Source: Platycnemis pennipes (taxonomy: Eukaryota; Arthropoda; Insecta; Odonata; Platycnemididae). Taken from it: DNA of 64,000 nt. Each line of letters begins with the position of its first letter. Position 1 is the stretch's first letter. Under the pieces are notes generated by a model. That model was not told the DNA's origin, ran no database searches, and saw only the letters and a program-made list of their open reading frames with translations. The stretch lies in NCBI GenBank assembly GCA_933228895.1, contig OW121848.1, positions 88,927,470 to 88,991,469 of the forward strand, given 5' to 3'. The position numbers were made by a program, and so were the translations under genes. Shown piece by piece: positions 44,261 to 55,909 of this stretch.

Positions 44261-46280
44261 ACAATTTTGGGAACCGTGAGCGGGGGAATGGGGACTCGCC
44301 GAGTAGTTTTATACGCCCTGTTGTTTTTTTGTACTTTTAAAATTTTTGACGAAAAACATTATTTTTGCTCTCCATCCCTCTCTCACTCTATCTCTCTGCC
44401 CCACGCACTCATTCCAGTTTCCATCCCAACAAATTTGCCTCTACCAAGCCCACCTTTATCCCACTCTTCGACCTCCCCATTTTCTTCTCCCCTCTCTCCT
44501 TCGGGTTCTCCGCGACCTCACCCTGAGGGCAAGTCAAAAATTTTCACCCCCGTTCGGACGCATTCACATAATAGCGTATCCTCCCTTTTTTTCAACTCTC
44601 CACCCCACCTCGCGTCCCCCACCCTCAACTAAAGAACCCCTCCCGCTCAAACCCCCCACTCCTAATGTCTCCCCCTCCGTCCACCACCTGCATATTCACC
44701 CAATGCTCCCTCCCAATCCTCTCTGCCCCGAACATCAACCTCACCTCCCCCGATTCCTTTCCCCGAATTTAACTCACTTTTGTCTCGGTCCCGAAGGAAT
44801 CCTGCGGATAATGGCGGATCGCTCAAGGGAGGCCACCGGGAGGGAAGTTCCAGGGGAATGGGGAAGAGGGGCAAGGGTGGGGGTTGGGTTCGAGCGGAAT
44901 GCATTGCTCCGAAAGGGAACGGTAGAGGGAGTGTGTTTTTGGTATGGAGGGGTGAGGAGTTATGGGAATGGTGAGGGAAAACAGAACAAGAGGGGAAAGG
45001 AGAGTTGGGTGGGAGCGGTGAGGAGGGCGAGGCCGTGGGGGATATGGTGGCAGTGGGAGGGAGTGGGTTGCTCGGCGGGAGCGGTGGAGGGAGGGCGCGC
45101 AAAAGCGATGCCTGGAGGCCTAGCGACCACACACACCACGCACACCAGTCCACACACGTCCGCCCAGCTCTCTCACGTACCATAACGCACGCGCGTGCAT
45201 ATTCACGAGAATGTATGCACGAAAAAGCGCGCATAATACAGATACACGCGAGGCGCACTCGCTCAAGCTCAGAGAGGGAGAGAGTAGTGAGTGAGCGAGA
45301 GGGAGAGGACGATGGGAAATTGGAACGTGATGAGGGAGGGAGGAAGGGGAGGAGGGGTGGGGTGAATCCCGCAGGAGGGAAAGGAGAGAGAGGGGGGAGG
45401 ACGGTGAGGTTTGAGGGTACATGGGGTTGAGGGTGTATTCCCCGCGTGTGCCGGGGGTGAAGGAGGGCTCGGGACGGGGGAGGTGGTGTATGGCGGCGGG
45501 CCCAGCGCAAGGGGACGCGGCGGGAAGAGGGGCAGCGAGAAGGGGGGGAGAGAGCGTCGGCTCGGTTTGAAAATTCCCCTTTTCGTACATTAATATACAT
45601 GTGAATTACAAATTCACACGCACACACACTCGGCGGGACTGGCGCTGGAACACACGCACACAGGGCTTCTCTCTCTCTCTCGACTCTGTTCCAGGCGGAC
45701 CATGTCCCACTCGACCACGTGCACCCCTCCCCGACTTCCCGCTCTCATCCCTTCCCGTCTAGTATCCTCCCTAATTTCCCTTCATATCTCTCTCTCTCCA
45801 TTCCTCTCTCCGTTTTCCTCCCTCTCTTCGCACCATCATCCCGGCGGTGACCTCCTATTCCTCCCTCCCGCACTCGTGTACCTGCATCCACTTCCTCCTC
45901 TCGTCTCTTCTCATATGCTCTCCATCGTTTTTATTTTCATTTTCACTTTTCCACTGTTTTCTCCCTCGACCTAGAGGCTCTTGTTACTTTCCCTCCCTTC
46001 CTTACTTTCCTCCTCCTTCTCTCACCCTTTCCGCGGCGCGTCTTGTCTCTATAAATCTCTCGTTTATGACTTATTTCGCCGAGACTCCTTTTTCCTCTCA
46101 CTCTCCCCCCGCCCCGCCCCCTTGCCCTGTATACTCACCTGCTGGCTCGGGAGACGAGGGAAGAAGTGGGTCTGCCTGAAGTACTGCGTGCGGAGACACC
46201 GGGAGTGCCTCCCTGGGCAAATCCTTGTTTTCTTGTTCCGAGTCTTCTTTTATTTCCCTTTTAAAGGAGAAGGGTGGTGA
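44260..46280. other. 2-kb GC/CpG-rich block; possible promoter island
   Basis: Long CCC/GGG, GA and CA tracts; frames up to 321 codons (44662-45627, minus) and 279 codons (44346-45185, plus) overlap on opposite strands. Neither long frame begins with ATG, and their products are Pro/Ser- or Gly/Arg-rich low complexity, so I do not call them genes. The minus-strand donor at 46138/46137 places this block in a putative intron 1. Confidence 0.35.
46139..46257 (-). other. Candidate 119-bp exon, minus strand
   Basis: The minus strand reads GAGCCAGCAG-GTGAGTATAC, a near-consensus 5' splice site with the exon ending at 46139. A pyrimidine stretch (CACCACCCTTCTCC) and TTTAAAAG precede 46257, giving a plausible acceptor. 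Between them two frames, and most of the third, are open. The best protein-like readings are EIKEDSEQENKDLPREALPV... and, in another frame, HSRCLRTQYFRQTHFFPRL. I recognise neither. No ATG is inside it. Confidence 0.3.
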
Positions 46281-47640
46281 CTCGTTTGGCGAAATGGATG
46301 GGCCGGGCTTATTTTATCCCTGGAAACATTCGCATTTTTGAAGGCGTGCGACGAGATGTAGGGCACCGTCGCATTTTGTCCACGTCTCTCTTCATTTCAT
46401 CCGTTACATTAAATTAGATGAGTTTTTCTTTTTTTGCGGTGCCTTTATTCAGTGTGTGAGCTTGCATTATTTCTCTTCCCTTTTCTCTGATTTAAGTCAC
46501 GTTACTTTGAAATGAATTACTGTTTGTTTTTCTTCTCTCATCTCCTATGAGCCATCTCCATCTTGTTCAAGGGAGTATTGTGTTGGTCCTTGTCATAGGT
46601 CGAACGTGACATCATCTTTAAAGTTTTGCACAAGAATATTTTTAAAGCGATGGAAAATGGTCCTCAGATTCGAAAGCCCATCCTTTTTCTGCTTTTCGTT
46701 TCTAGTCTTGGAAATGAAACTCTTTCTCTCGCTTGCTACTTGTTTGATGTGACACAAAGTAACGTTAAATTCACGTACTATTAACTTGTTTAATAGTTCA
46801 CCTTCACCTTGCAACCAGTGTGAGCTGCGCTGAATCCTTAATCATGATGAAATATTTTCGGACAAATTTCGATAAATCATTTTGCTAATATCTGATTAAT
46901 GTTTTATAAGACCGACCAATCTGACCCTTAAGAGTGCAAGTACTTACTGGTAGAAAACATTTGGGAGGGACGATGTACTGAAAACTAATTGGCAAATTTA
47001 ATGCTTGTACGCGGAATACATAATAGCTACAAATGCTATTATTAAGCTCTGGCCTTTGCATAATAGAAAAGGAACTTTCTAACTAGTTTTATATTCTTAT
47101 TCTATTCTGCTATTTTCGTCGTTCATCTTTCATCATTGATGATCTATTATTATTGATCCATGGTCACATAGGAAAATATTCTTGATATGGTTTTAACAGT
47201 GGAATTATATTTTATTTCAGCTGTTACTGAATTATCAATTGTACATCATACATTATATTAAAGTTTATTTCCATTATACAGGTGGTCAAAAAGGTTAATG
47301 TTTTATGCACCTTTGTGAATTGCTTTACCTATACAAATGACAATTTTGCATGCTAAAAAAAACAATTTTATTTAGCGGTGTCATTGTTAGGCATCTGGAT
47401 TTTTCTGAACGTTTATGTAAATATATTGCTAGTTAGCCCTTGCTCTTTACTCTCAAGCCTAGCCTCAAGTTAGTTATCCTAAGGTTAGACTGATGACACA
47501 GTAATAATAAAATCAAAATACACATTGGTTCAAGGGCCTGTATACTATACTATACTATGTATACTATACATAGGATGGAACAATGCCAACCCAAATTGTT
47601 TATGACTGTGAATTTCTATTATACCTGGGTCTGAGAAAGA
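46280..47640. other. AT-rich intergenic sequence, nothing recognised
   Basis: Short frames only. A TATACTATAC cluster lies at 47534-47572. Confidence 0.4.
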
Positions 47641-47703
47641 GTCTTGTCTTGTCTTGTCTTGCGCTTTATTTTACCTGGGCAGGTAAAATAAAGTGCAAGA
47701 CAA
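47641..47703. repeat. (GTCTT)n tract running into a 23-bp-arm hairpin
   Basis: Four GTCTT units (47641-47660). The arm 47654-47676 (ending GCTTTATTTTACCT) pairs with 47681-47703 with one mismatch across a GGGC loop. Confidence 0.8.
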
Positions 47704-48250
47704 TAGAGTGCAATACATATTGGCATAAATAATTTTTGCTAGTGACATCACATATAGTAATTCCCTATGCTGCAAAAAGTTATGGAACTACAATTATTTC
47801 AATAACATTTAATACTCTCGATGGTAAGTTTTGCAATAAATACTTCAAAATCTGAGAAACCGTTGACAGGTAAAGAGGAACCGCATCAAATCAACTCACG
47901 TGTACCATCTTACACGTGTTACTAGCTTATTTGTGATATAGTATTTTTGAAAACAATAATTAAAACTCTATAAAAATTTTAGTTTTCGTACATTTTCCAA
48001 ACCAAATCTGGCTTAAAATATTGACGACAAGTATGAACATAGGATCAGAGGTTTTCGCGGCGTTTATCTACTATGGTTACAGCTTTCGGGCGTTCACATT
48101 GTGAAAAATGAATCGTGAAAATTACTGGTCATTTGAATCGAAACCAACATATAATCTTACATTTAGGTCGAAATGTTATGAAATTTGAGATTAATCATAA
48201 AATGAGACTATGAAACTCAAGTGTATTAGATTTTTACATGATCATCACCG
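47704..48250. other. AT-rich intergenic sequence, nothing recognised
   Basis: No supported feature. Confidence 0.4.
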
Positions 48251-48269
48251 CAGGAAAAAATTGATGGCA

Positions 48270-48735
48270 GGAAGTGCGATTAAATGCCTTCACCATCGAT
48301 GTTTCGCGCGAAGTTGCCTCCTCCCTTCCAATCCGTAAAAGTGCCATTTCAAAGAAGCAACACAAAATGGCAACAAACGGAAATCAGAGGTGGAAAGAGC
48401 GCGAGAGGGAGCGTCTCAGGATGAATAGAATGGTTAGAAGGATGGGGAAGGCTGGCGGATCTCCCACAACCCCCCGTGCTCCGGTGAGAGCATGAGAAGC
48501 GTGGAATATCTTTCTGTTTCCTCCTCCCGTGGGCTTTCTTCCTCCCTGGAGCATTCGTGTGAGCCCTCTCTCGCTCTTTATGCTCCCTTGCATTTTCAGC
48601 CCGCATCTGTTTCTATCTCTCATTTATTCAATTGCAAACTCATCCCCTTTTCCCTCTTCATCCGTTGGTAGACCACCTTTTGAGGCCATTTTTTACCTCG
48701 CCCCTTCAACGATTGGACGGTATCGATAGGGGCTC
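48270..48735. other. GC-richer block
   Basis: Moderately GC-rich with CTCC tracts; frames of 66-85 codons on both strands, not recognised. Confidence 0.3.
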
Positions 48736-50465
48736 GATGTGGATTTAAAAATAGTTACCATCCTTGCTACTTACGTAACTCCCCAGTTTGCGCTTTTAAA
48801 GTAAACGCTGTTCTCTAAAAAAAGTTGATTTACATGCATACATTATATTCCTCTTCTGAAGGTGAATTTAATGGTTGATGATTTTGTTTGTGATATGTAA
48901 AATCATGCCAGTAATAAATATTATTTAGATTAATCCTTAAAAATATTTGTTCCTAAAAAGTGTTTAGTTTGAATTAGTTATAAAAATGCACATTATTTTT
49001 TAAGTTTCACATAAAATTCAGTCATTTTGATTGCTCATGTTAAACGTTTTCCTCAGCGTCATTTAAACGAAATGAATCTAGTGACTTTTGGCTTTCCAAA
49101 TAACTGAGGAGAAAACAACGAATTTTTTTTCTGTTTCAGCTGTTGATATTTTCTTTCACATTTACGATTTTTGCGATTTACTGATAGTGACGATAGTGAC
49201 AGATAGTGGGCCTTAATAATCGTTATGCGTGAAATACTATTTTCATGATGTTTCGAAATTAAATTGTACGGAAATTCCATAAAGGTAATATACTGTCCAG
49301 AAGCAAACAAATAATTTTTTCTTACTTCGTGATTAATATAAGTGAAATTAGTTTTCTTAATTACTTCATTTCTTTTGTAAAATAGCAATTAAAATCAATC
49401 ATATTATTTAATTCAGTGATATTTTAGAGTCACTAGTTACTGTTGCCATTGTCTATTTTAATATGATCATTCAAAATAAATAACTTTGGAATGATGTTAT
49501 GTAACTGCCGTAATTACGATTTGTTTATTCAAGAACATGCCATTTAACAGAAATTAACAGGTATGTAGCTATAAGAAATTGTTTCGTTTTACTACTGAAA
49601 TGTATTATTACTATTGTCAACTTATACAGATACATCCATTTGTCAATTTTCGTATGTAACTTTTTACTCCATATTTCATAATATTTATGTTTGAGGATTG
49701 ATGTAGGACATAGAGCCCGGTTGGTCAATAGTGAATTACTCGACTGCGATGATTACTCTTTTTAATAACTTGCTTAACTTCATGCACGGCATTGTATTTC
49801 AGAGATATAAATTACACCTAACTAAAATATCAACGGACACCACCAGATCGCTCAAGGTATTCGTCTTTCAGGAAGTCTGAAAATACTAAAACATTGGGGA
49901 ACACAAAGGAGGAATCTTGCTCTCCATTTGGGTGAGTGATTTTGCATATTCGGCCGATATTTGATCTAGATTTGATATTTGATTGATATTTGACTTAGGA
50001 TTTCTCTTTCAACCATGTAACAGAGGTTTTTATCCTTGTATTCTTGTACATGCAAGACACTTTTAGTGGTCTAGCATTTTATTTTCATTATTTCAACGAA
50101 ATATATTTTTAATTTCAACAAGAAAAGTTGGTCAAAATGAATTACTACTGTTTTATAAAAGTTTTGTATCTGTTATAAATATATTATAAGAAATGTTGAT
50201 GCAATTTTATAACTATAGTTGTAGTTTTCTTCGAATTTTATTTTTTTCGTTTTTTTTTACCTTGACTGGCTCAATTTATTAGAAACAATTTGTAAACGGA
50301 AGAGAGCAGGGAGTATACTTCTGGACACCTTTCGATGTGAGGCATGTTCATTAACTCTGTATGCCTCTGAGAATCTTATGCCAATGATGTATTCGTAGGA
50401 ATTCATTGTGCATATCTCCAAATTATACCATCTTCTTCCTCGAAGGAAAGTAGAATATTGAAATA
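48736..50465. other. AT-rich sequence, nothing recognised
   Basis: It lies just downstream (minus-strand sense) of the candidate 3' UTR, so probably intergenic. No repeat ends seen. Confidence 0.35.
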
Positions 50466-50469
50466 GGCA

Positions 50470-51341
50470 ATCAACACTTCATTTTTAAAATATCTTTATT
50501 TATAGAACACAGTCATCCAGTCACATTTTTGTGAAATTCTCAAATAATTAATATTTACAGCATCCTGTTAAGGATCACAAAGTATAAAATAGCACATTAT
50601 TGATACATAAAATAAAAGTTGGCGAAAGTAATAAAGGCATACAGTCATTGCTGGGAAGGTTGCTTCATTGAGGAACGGTCTTCCCCACAAACATTAATCC
50701 GTGCGTCTAATCCATATGCTAGGGGTGACAATATAATCCTAAAAAACCTATTTTTATATGTAAGCCTATTAGGCTTTCAAATTAAAAACTATAATACAAA
50801 GCTTTGGCAAGTATTATTGGGATCTTAGGGCTCTACACGACGATATTTTGATACATTCTCCTGTCACATTCATATATTACTGCATTCCTACTGTGTTTAA
50901 TTATGTACAAAACTAGCTAAATGGATTCACAGGGTTCTGGAAATCATTCATTCGTGTTTTCACTGTTCACGACTGTAAAAGTTACATTTACCACTCTCTC
51001 GACGCATTCCTCCCCGAGGCGTCTGCATTGGTAAAGTTTCAGACGTACCCTTTGAAAACAGAGGGTGCGAATTTGAAATCAATGGTGAGTTATGCTGTAC
51101 TCAGTCATGAGTTCATTCACAAACACTGGCTCGAGCTCACTTATATCATTCGTCCCAGCATTAACAGCTGCCGAGTGAATGTACATTCCTTGCGAAAACA
51201 CAGGAAGTATACATTAAAGATAATGTCACGCACTTTTTGCACTCACTTGCAACTCCAAACACAATTTAACTTCTAGTTACGATGCGTGGTGAATCAGTCG
51301 CTCGGGATGAGTCCTCAGTTGTGTTCACGCAATAGGGCCAT
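50470..51341 (-). other. Candidate terminal exon and 3' UTR of a minus-strand gene
   Basis: Reading the minus strand, a good 3' splice site (TTTTCTTATCTATTCGCAG, AG at 51343-51342, with an AT-rich possible branch region just upstream) is followed by ATGGCCCTATTGCG. The exon stays in frame for 24 codons to TAA (51268-51266) in phase 2, or for 8 codons to TGA in phase 0. About 770 bp later AATAAA occurs (50500-50495), followed by a GU-rich GTGTTGATTG at about 50478-50469. That is the normal layout of a last coding exon with 3' UTR and poly(A) signal. The protein cannot be identified from so short a tail, and no upstream exon was found with confidence. Confidence 0.4.
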
Positions 51342-51344
51342 CTG

Positions 51345-51690
51345 CGAATAGATAAGAAAATGCAAATTATATTCATATGATTCACTTCCTCTTTGAGGCA
51401 ATAACGTCCCTTTATAGACGTATGTTAAACACATTTATCAGCAAAACACTAAGTTCTCCCCAGGAATATTATCAAATTCATGGAATTAAAAGAAATGGGG
51501 GCGTTTACTCGGAACCGAAATCGCAATTTCGTACACGAAATCGTTAGATGGAAACGAAAAACGAATTTTAGTGAAAAAATTAATCTTCTAACCACAACCA
51601 TTCACTCATAAATGAAAAATTAAAATAAGCAAAAGGTGACGCCCACCGAAAATGCTGCTGTGATAACATTGACGTCATTTTCCTCCCGTC
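51345..51690. other. AT-rich sequence, possible intron
   Basis: If the terminal exon at 50470-51341 is real this is part of its upstream intron. No other feature. Confidence 0.3.
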
Positions 51691-51900
51691 CTTGACTGCT
51701 TTCAGGGGAGGGGGAAGGGAGTGGAGTGGGGTTCTTGGAAGGTCTGCTCGCACAGATGCTGTCGAAATCGCTCCCATTGGCCGAGTCAGCTGTGTCCCCC
51801 CCTTTGCGATAAGGCGAAGTAGCTTCGCGGGCTCAGTTGTGATTGGACGAAGTCGATATACGTCAGAGGTTGCACCACACCCACTTTTCCGAAAGGGTTA
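51690..51900. promoter_or_regulatory. Small CpG-rich patch with two inverted CCAAT boxes
   Basis: CCATTGG (51774-51780) and GATTGG (51841-51846) are inverted CCAAT motifs about 65 bp apart. TACGTCAG (51860-51867) resembles a CRE half-site. This spacing is seen in CCAAT-driven promoters, but no start site or exon can be shown. Confidence 0.2.
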
Positions 51901-52425
51901 AAAACATCAGTTTTTCGCCGCTTATAACTCGGGAAATAATTGTCGGATCAGAAAACGGAAAAATACGGGTCCTTTTATTTTACAAACTCTATCAGATTCA
52001 GCAATAAAAAAAATATGGTAAACGACCCCATTGGTCAGAAAAGTAGCGATAATTTACAATTTAATTTTCAGATTGCATTTCCAGTAATTACTATTAATGG
52101 CAATAATCAGAATTGCATGATCATTATTCGCAATATATTGGCAAGAGAGATATCAATTTATGAAAATCGTGTTGAAAAACGTTTGTTGAATAGGGCTTGT
52201 AGTTGACAAATGTTAGTTTATTTACGATTTTATTTTGTTTTCATGATTAAAATAATCAGTCAAGAATGGAAAATACAAATTTAAAAAATAATACCTGCAA
52301 TCCTCGTTAATAGATTTTTTATCAGCAAATATCTTTTCATACGAGCAATCAAAGAAATGCGGTAGCTGCTCTGGTAGCATGATAATTGAGAAAATGAAAT
52401 TTTAATGGACTGACGTAACTTTAAT
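51901..52425. other. AT-rich sequence, nothing recognised
   Basis: An 88-codon frame (51940-52206, +) begins ATGTCGGATC-like only if a non-ATG start is allowed; not recognised. Confidence 0.3.
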
Positions 52426-52535
52426 GACTGAGAAGAATTACGTCACAATGAAAAGGTTGGCCGATAGAAGAATCGAGTGGAAAGCTGCGTCAAACCAATC
52501 CTAGGATTGTTGACCAATGATGATGATGATGAATG
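52425..52535 (+). repeat. RTE-like LINE 3' end, 5'-truncated
   Basis: The strand encodes NYVTMKRLADRRIEWKAASN-QS then stop, followed by AGGATTGTTGACCAATGATG and a GATGATGAT run. The protein tail and trinucleotide end match the 3' end of RTE-type LINEs. This is the best-preserved of five copies here. Confidence 0.7.
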
Positions 52536-53500
52536 AACTGACACCATTGTGAAGAAACTTGATTAACCTTTGAAAAGTATTTCAAAATGTACACTCGGTA
52601 ATATCTCACATTTAAAATATTTGGTATGATTTTCCTTCGCATTTGAACCCAATTTTCCTCAAAAGAGTGTGGGTATTGCTTATTAAAAAGTGAGTATTGA
52701 GTGAGTTGAAAAAGTAATGAATTTATCAACTTTTAATTCACGGGTATTCAGTAATTAAAAACGCGAGTTATTGACGTAAAATTATTAGAGACCTGGGAAT
52801 CATAATTAATCGCGCTGTGGATGGAAGAGTTTTTGTTCATATATTTCGTTAAATACGGAATCTCACATCTCTCCATTAAACGTTACCATTTCATGGGAAG
52901 CAACACACGTGACCATTAGTGAAAGGTAGCCAATGTACCACATTCTCATGCCACATCTCTCTCTAAGACTTATTGCAAAGATTTTTCCGAAAAGAAGGAA
53001 TCCAAAATAGTGTTTAGTGTTCTAGTGTCGCACCCTCGTATTTTATATTTTATTTTCTCACTTAAGGATGAACTTTTTCAATCGCAGCGTTGCAGACATC
53101 ACCATTATATTTTCCATACGCTTAAGAATAGAATTTGAATATCATTTTAAAATCGGGATTCATTTAAATTTATCTTGGTACAACCAGTTTTACCGGGTCA
53201 AAACAGCAATATTAAACTCTAACAATAAAATCTTGCTAAATTTGAATTTATTTCTTTTACAAAGCACAGAATATTTTGAAATTCATATTAATTACCGCTA
53301 ATTATTTAGCGCATTAGTATGATGGAACTACACAACGAATTTCAGTCCATGTAGGTTTTGTATATAAATATTTTTAATGGAGTTTTTTAATGCATCTGAA
53401 GTTTGTATAATTACCCTATACAAAAAGGGTATCAGAAAAGCATTTTCTGATAGAATGTTTATTACGTTAAATATGAAAGTTATCCTTCCAGTTTTCACTC
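52536..53500. other. AT-rich sequence, nothing recognised
   Basis: Short frames only. Confidence 0.4.
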
Positions 53501-53625
53501 ATCATGATCACCACTAGTCATCAAGCATATGATCGGCTGGACAAACCTCTCCACTCAGTTCTCCTATCTGCTAACCTCTTCACATTGACATGTCTTTTCC
53601 TTCGCTTCTGATTTTCGCCCCTCAT
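53500..53625 (-). repeat. RTE-like LINE 3' end, minus strand, diverged
   Basis: On the minus strand GTGAAGAGGTTAGCAGATAG, GAGAACTGAGTGGAGAGG and then GATCATGATGAG encode VKRLADRRTEWRGLSS-like residues, the same tail as at 52425. Confidence 0.6.
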
Positions 53626-54025
53626 ATCACATACGAGGGTTTATTATTTTCGCCATTTTTCATTTACTGCCTCAGGTAGCATAAAGCCGTCCATTATTAG
53701 GTGTTGAGACAATCTTCGATAGTGGTTATAATTAGCTGATAAATATTTCACGCTTTATCAGGAAAAATAGATGAACGAGGATGTCACTCTGCAACAATAT
53801 AGCACAATGAAACATTAAAATTTATTTTTAAATCTATTCTCACATAATTACTTAATTGCCGCGTATAACGTAGAATGTCGTCCATGTGATACCTGCAGAT
53901 AAATTTAAAATTAATATTTTCTACGAATCAATGGGTGAAATAGTTAGTGAGGTTAAAGCACTCCAAATACTAAGTTCAATTGCGGTTACAATTCACAAAT
54001 AAGGGTAGGAGTTTGGATACTTCAT
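53626..54025. other. AT-rich sequence, nothing recognised
   Basis: No supported feature. Confidence 0.4.
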
Positions 54026-54039
54026 TTATTTGTTTGCCA

Positions 54040-54172
54040 AAATAATCTGCTACCCAATAAGTAATACAGATTGAGTTTGGCTGGACATATCCTGAGGCCT
54101 CTTACGGATTCGAACCTGGAACTTCTAGTCAGCAGCCATAAGCCCTACCCACTGGCCTACCACGCTGTCTTC
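54040..54172 (-). mobile_element. tRNA-derived SINE, minus strand
   Basis: Minus-strand GCGTGGTAGGCCAGTGGGTA then GGGC gives a box A-like region (rc of 54142-54165). GGTTCGAATCC (rc of 54106-54116) is a perfect box B, with normal tRNA spacing. CAAAATAA occurs on both sides (about 54039 and 54173), which may be a target duplication. A loss of tRNA folding and a following non-tRNA body argue against a functional tRNA gene. Confidence 0.65.
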
Positions 54173-54449
54173 AAAATAAGAAATCGATTTCTTTTGAAAG
54201 GAAGAACCAATTTTTCCTCAAATGTGTAATGGAAAGGTAATGAAGGTAATTAAAATTCCGTTTTAATCAAGAATTAATAGCGTTCCACATGCGTGGCTGA
54301 AAACATCCTTGTTATGCGAACTCACGAACCCTCCGTTCCTCTCCCTCATCTCTTCTTCTCCCTGTGCAAACGTAACCCTTTATCAAATTCAAGGAATGAA
54401 GTGGATATTGCTCCTCCTATAAAACAAAAGCTGGGAAGGATGTAAAAGA

Positions 54450-54552
54450 GAAGAATTACGTAATTAAGAAGAGGTTGGCCGATAGGAGAAACGAGGGGTG
54501 GGCTGCGTCAAACCAATCATAGGATTGTTGACTGATGATGATGATGACGATT
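54450..54552 (+). repeat. RTE-like LINE 3' end, 5'-truncated
   Basis: Encodes NYVIKKRLADRRNEGWAASN-QS then stop, then AGGATTGTTGACTGATGATG and GATGATGACG. Closely parallels 52425-52535. Confidence 0.7.
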
Positions 54553-54589
54553 TACTAAGGGTTTCGCTTTCTCCAAAATGAGCAAATCA

Positions 54590-55450
54590 GCGAGAAGTGC
54601 TCGTAGTTTCGCCAACATTCTCTTTCAATTCCTCCCCTTTCTCCGATAGCCCGTCGGATGGAATGTTAAATTATAGATTCTTGGAGTCTCTCATAAAGAG
54701 AAGACTATTCCAACGTCGCATTTTGAACCACACTTTTACCGTACCCGCAATCATCCTTCCTCTTCTCTAGTACCCATCGTAATGGCGAAAATGGTCGTAA
54801 TTGTCGACCGGCTACCCCAGTAGCAACATCAGGATCACAGCTCGTGGAGTCCATGCCGTACTAAATCGAGCCATGCGAAAAATTCAACGTTAGACCAGAG
54901 TTCTCACAGGGAGTGCCTCACCCAGGGAGTCATGGTCTTGGATGACGGAAAAATAAAAGTCCAACGGAATTCTCCGGTCCAGATATTCTACAGGACTTCC
55001 GCGACGTAGAAGTTTCTTTCCACGGGCAAGGCGAGGCCCTGTGGCTAAAAAGGCTTGGTAGAACGGGTGGCGATTTGAGAGGAAGAGAATGGGAAAAGGG
55101 TGGGGGGATGCGAGCGCCACTAGCGTCTTGCAGAGAAGAAGAGGGAGGTGGGGAAATATCGGGAAAGCGTCTAAGAAAAGAGATCCGGTCAAGGACGACT
55201 CCGCTGAGAGTGGACGCTGGCTGGCGAATAGATTATTTCACTGCCTCCGCGGGCGTTGCTGGAGGGAGATGTGCGGTGGAAGGCGAGAGCAAGGATTTGA
55301 AAGAAAGAAAAAAGAGATGAGGAGGTGAGAATACGGCGAGAGGATGCGACTGTGGTGGCACTGTTTTTCTCGCCACCGGTGGGGTGGCCCTCCTCTTTAA
55401 GGCTACAGAAATAGCCCTACCCCTCTTTCGAGAACCACAATTGCAAAGGA
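54590..55450. other. GC-rich block
   Basis: CpG-rich with GGAGG tracts. Frames of 79-100 codons on both strands, not recognised. Confidence 0.3.
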
Positions 55451-55755
55451 TCTCGTCTCCCTGGTGAATTCATAGAGTACGTGGTGAATACTTATATCTC
55501 TTGCACAGCTTGAGTGGTCCCCACAGATGTAGAATGTCGGTGCATCTTACGTTTGAAATTAGTCTGGATATAGCTTGGGTGTGGAGGAAGATAAAGGAAG
55601 CGGCGCTCTTTAAGGCTCGCCTTCTCTGATACTATTCTAGGTCTGCCTTACCACAAATCTTCAGAAAATGTTTTTTTAGAAATTTCTTTCTGTGGTCGTC
55701 ATTATTTACCCAGAAAATCTGCATTTTTCATATTTCATATTATCTGCTGACTGAC
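55451..55755. other. Intergenic sequence, nothing recognised
   Basis: No supported feature. Confidence 0.4.
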
Positions 55756-55850
55756 GTGGATCAAGTTAAGGATGCAGAAAAAGAAGAGGTTGATAGAGGT
55801 GTGAAGTGCCACGTCAAACTTATCTTAGGACTGATGCTAGTGATTCATAT
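55755..55850 (+). repeat. RTE-like LINE 3' end, most diverged copy
   Basis: AAGAAGAGGTTGATAGAGG and CACGTCAAACTTATCTTAGG, then ACTGATGCTAGTGATTC, parallel the tails at 52.5 and 54.5 kb. The coding frame is lost. Confidence 0.45.
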
Positions 55851-55908
55851 ACACCTAGATCTACGAAATAGTCTGCAAGCCACAGCGAGGGTGTGTGGCA
55901 GGGGGTGA
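55851..55908 (+). repeat. CTACATC...AAGCCACC dispersed repeat, copy B
   Basis: ACACCTAGATCTACGAAATA, then CTGCAAGCCACAGCGAGGGT and GTGTGGCAGGGGGTG. Directly abuts the RTE-like tail at 55755-55850. Confidence 0.6.
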
Positions 55909-55909
55909 A

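Noticed and set aside
44346..45627. Overlapping 279- and 321-codon frames on opposite strands
   Set aside because: Neither starts with ATG, both encode low-complexity Pro/Ser or Gly/Arg sequence, and they overlap in a CpG-rich block where stops are rare.
51889..51901. CCGAAAGGGTTAA as another end of the CCCTTTCGC TTAA element
   Set aside because: Only 8 bases after TTAA match and no partner end lies nearby.
54100..54170. Functional tRNA gene on the minus strand
   Set aside because: Box B is perfect, but the head does not fold into a full cloverleaf by eye and a non-tRNA body follows, so SINE is the better reading.
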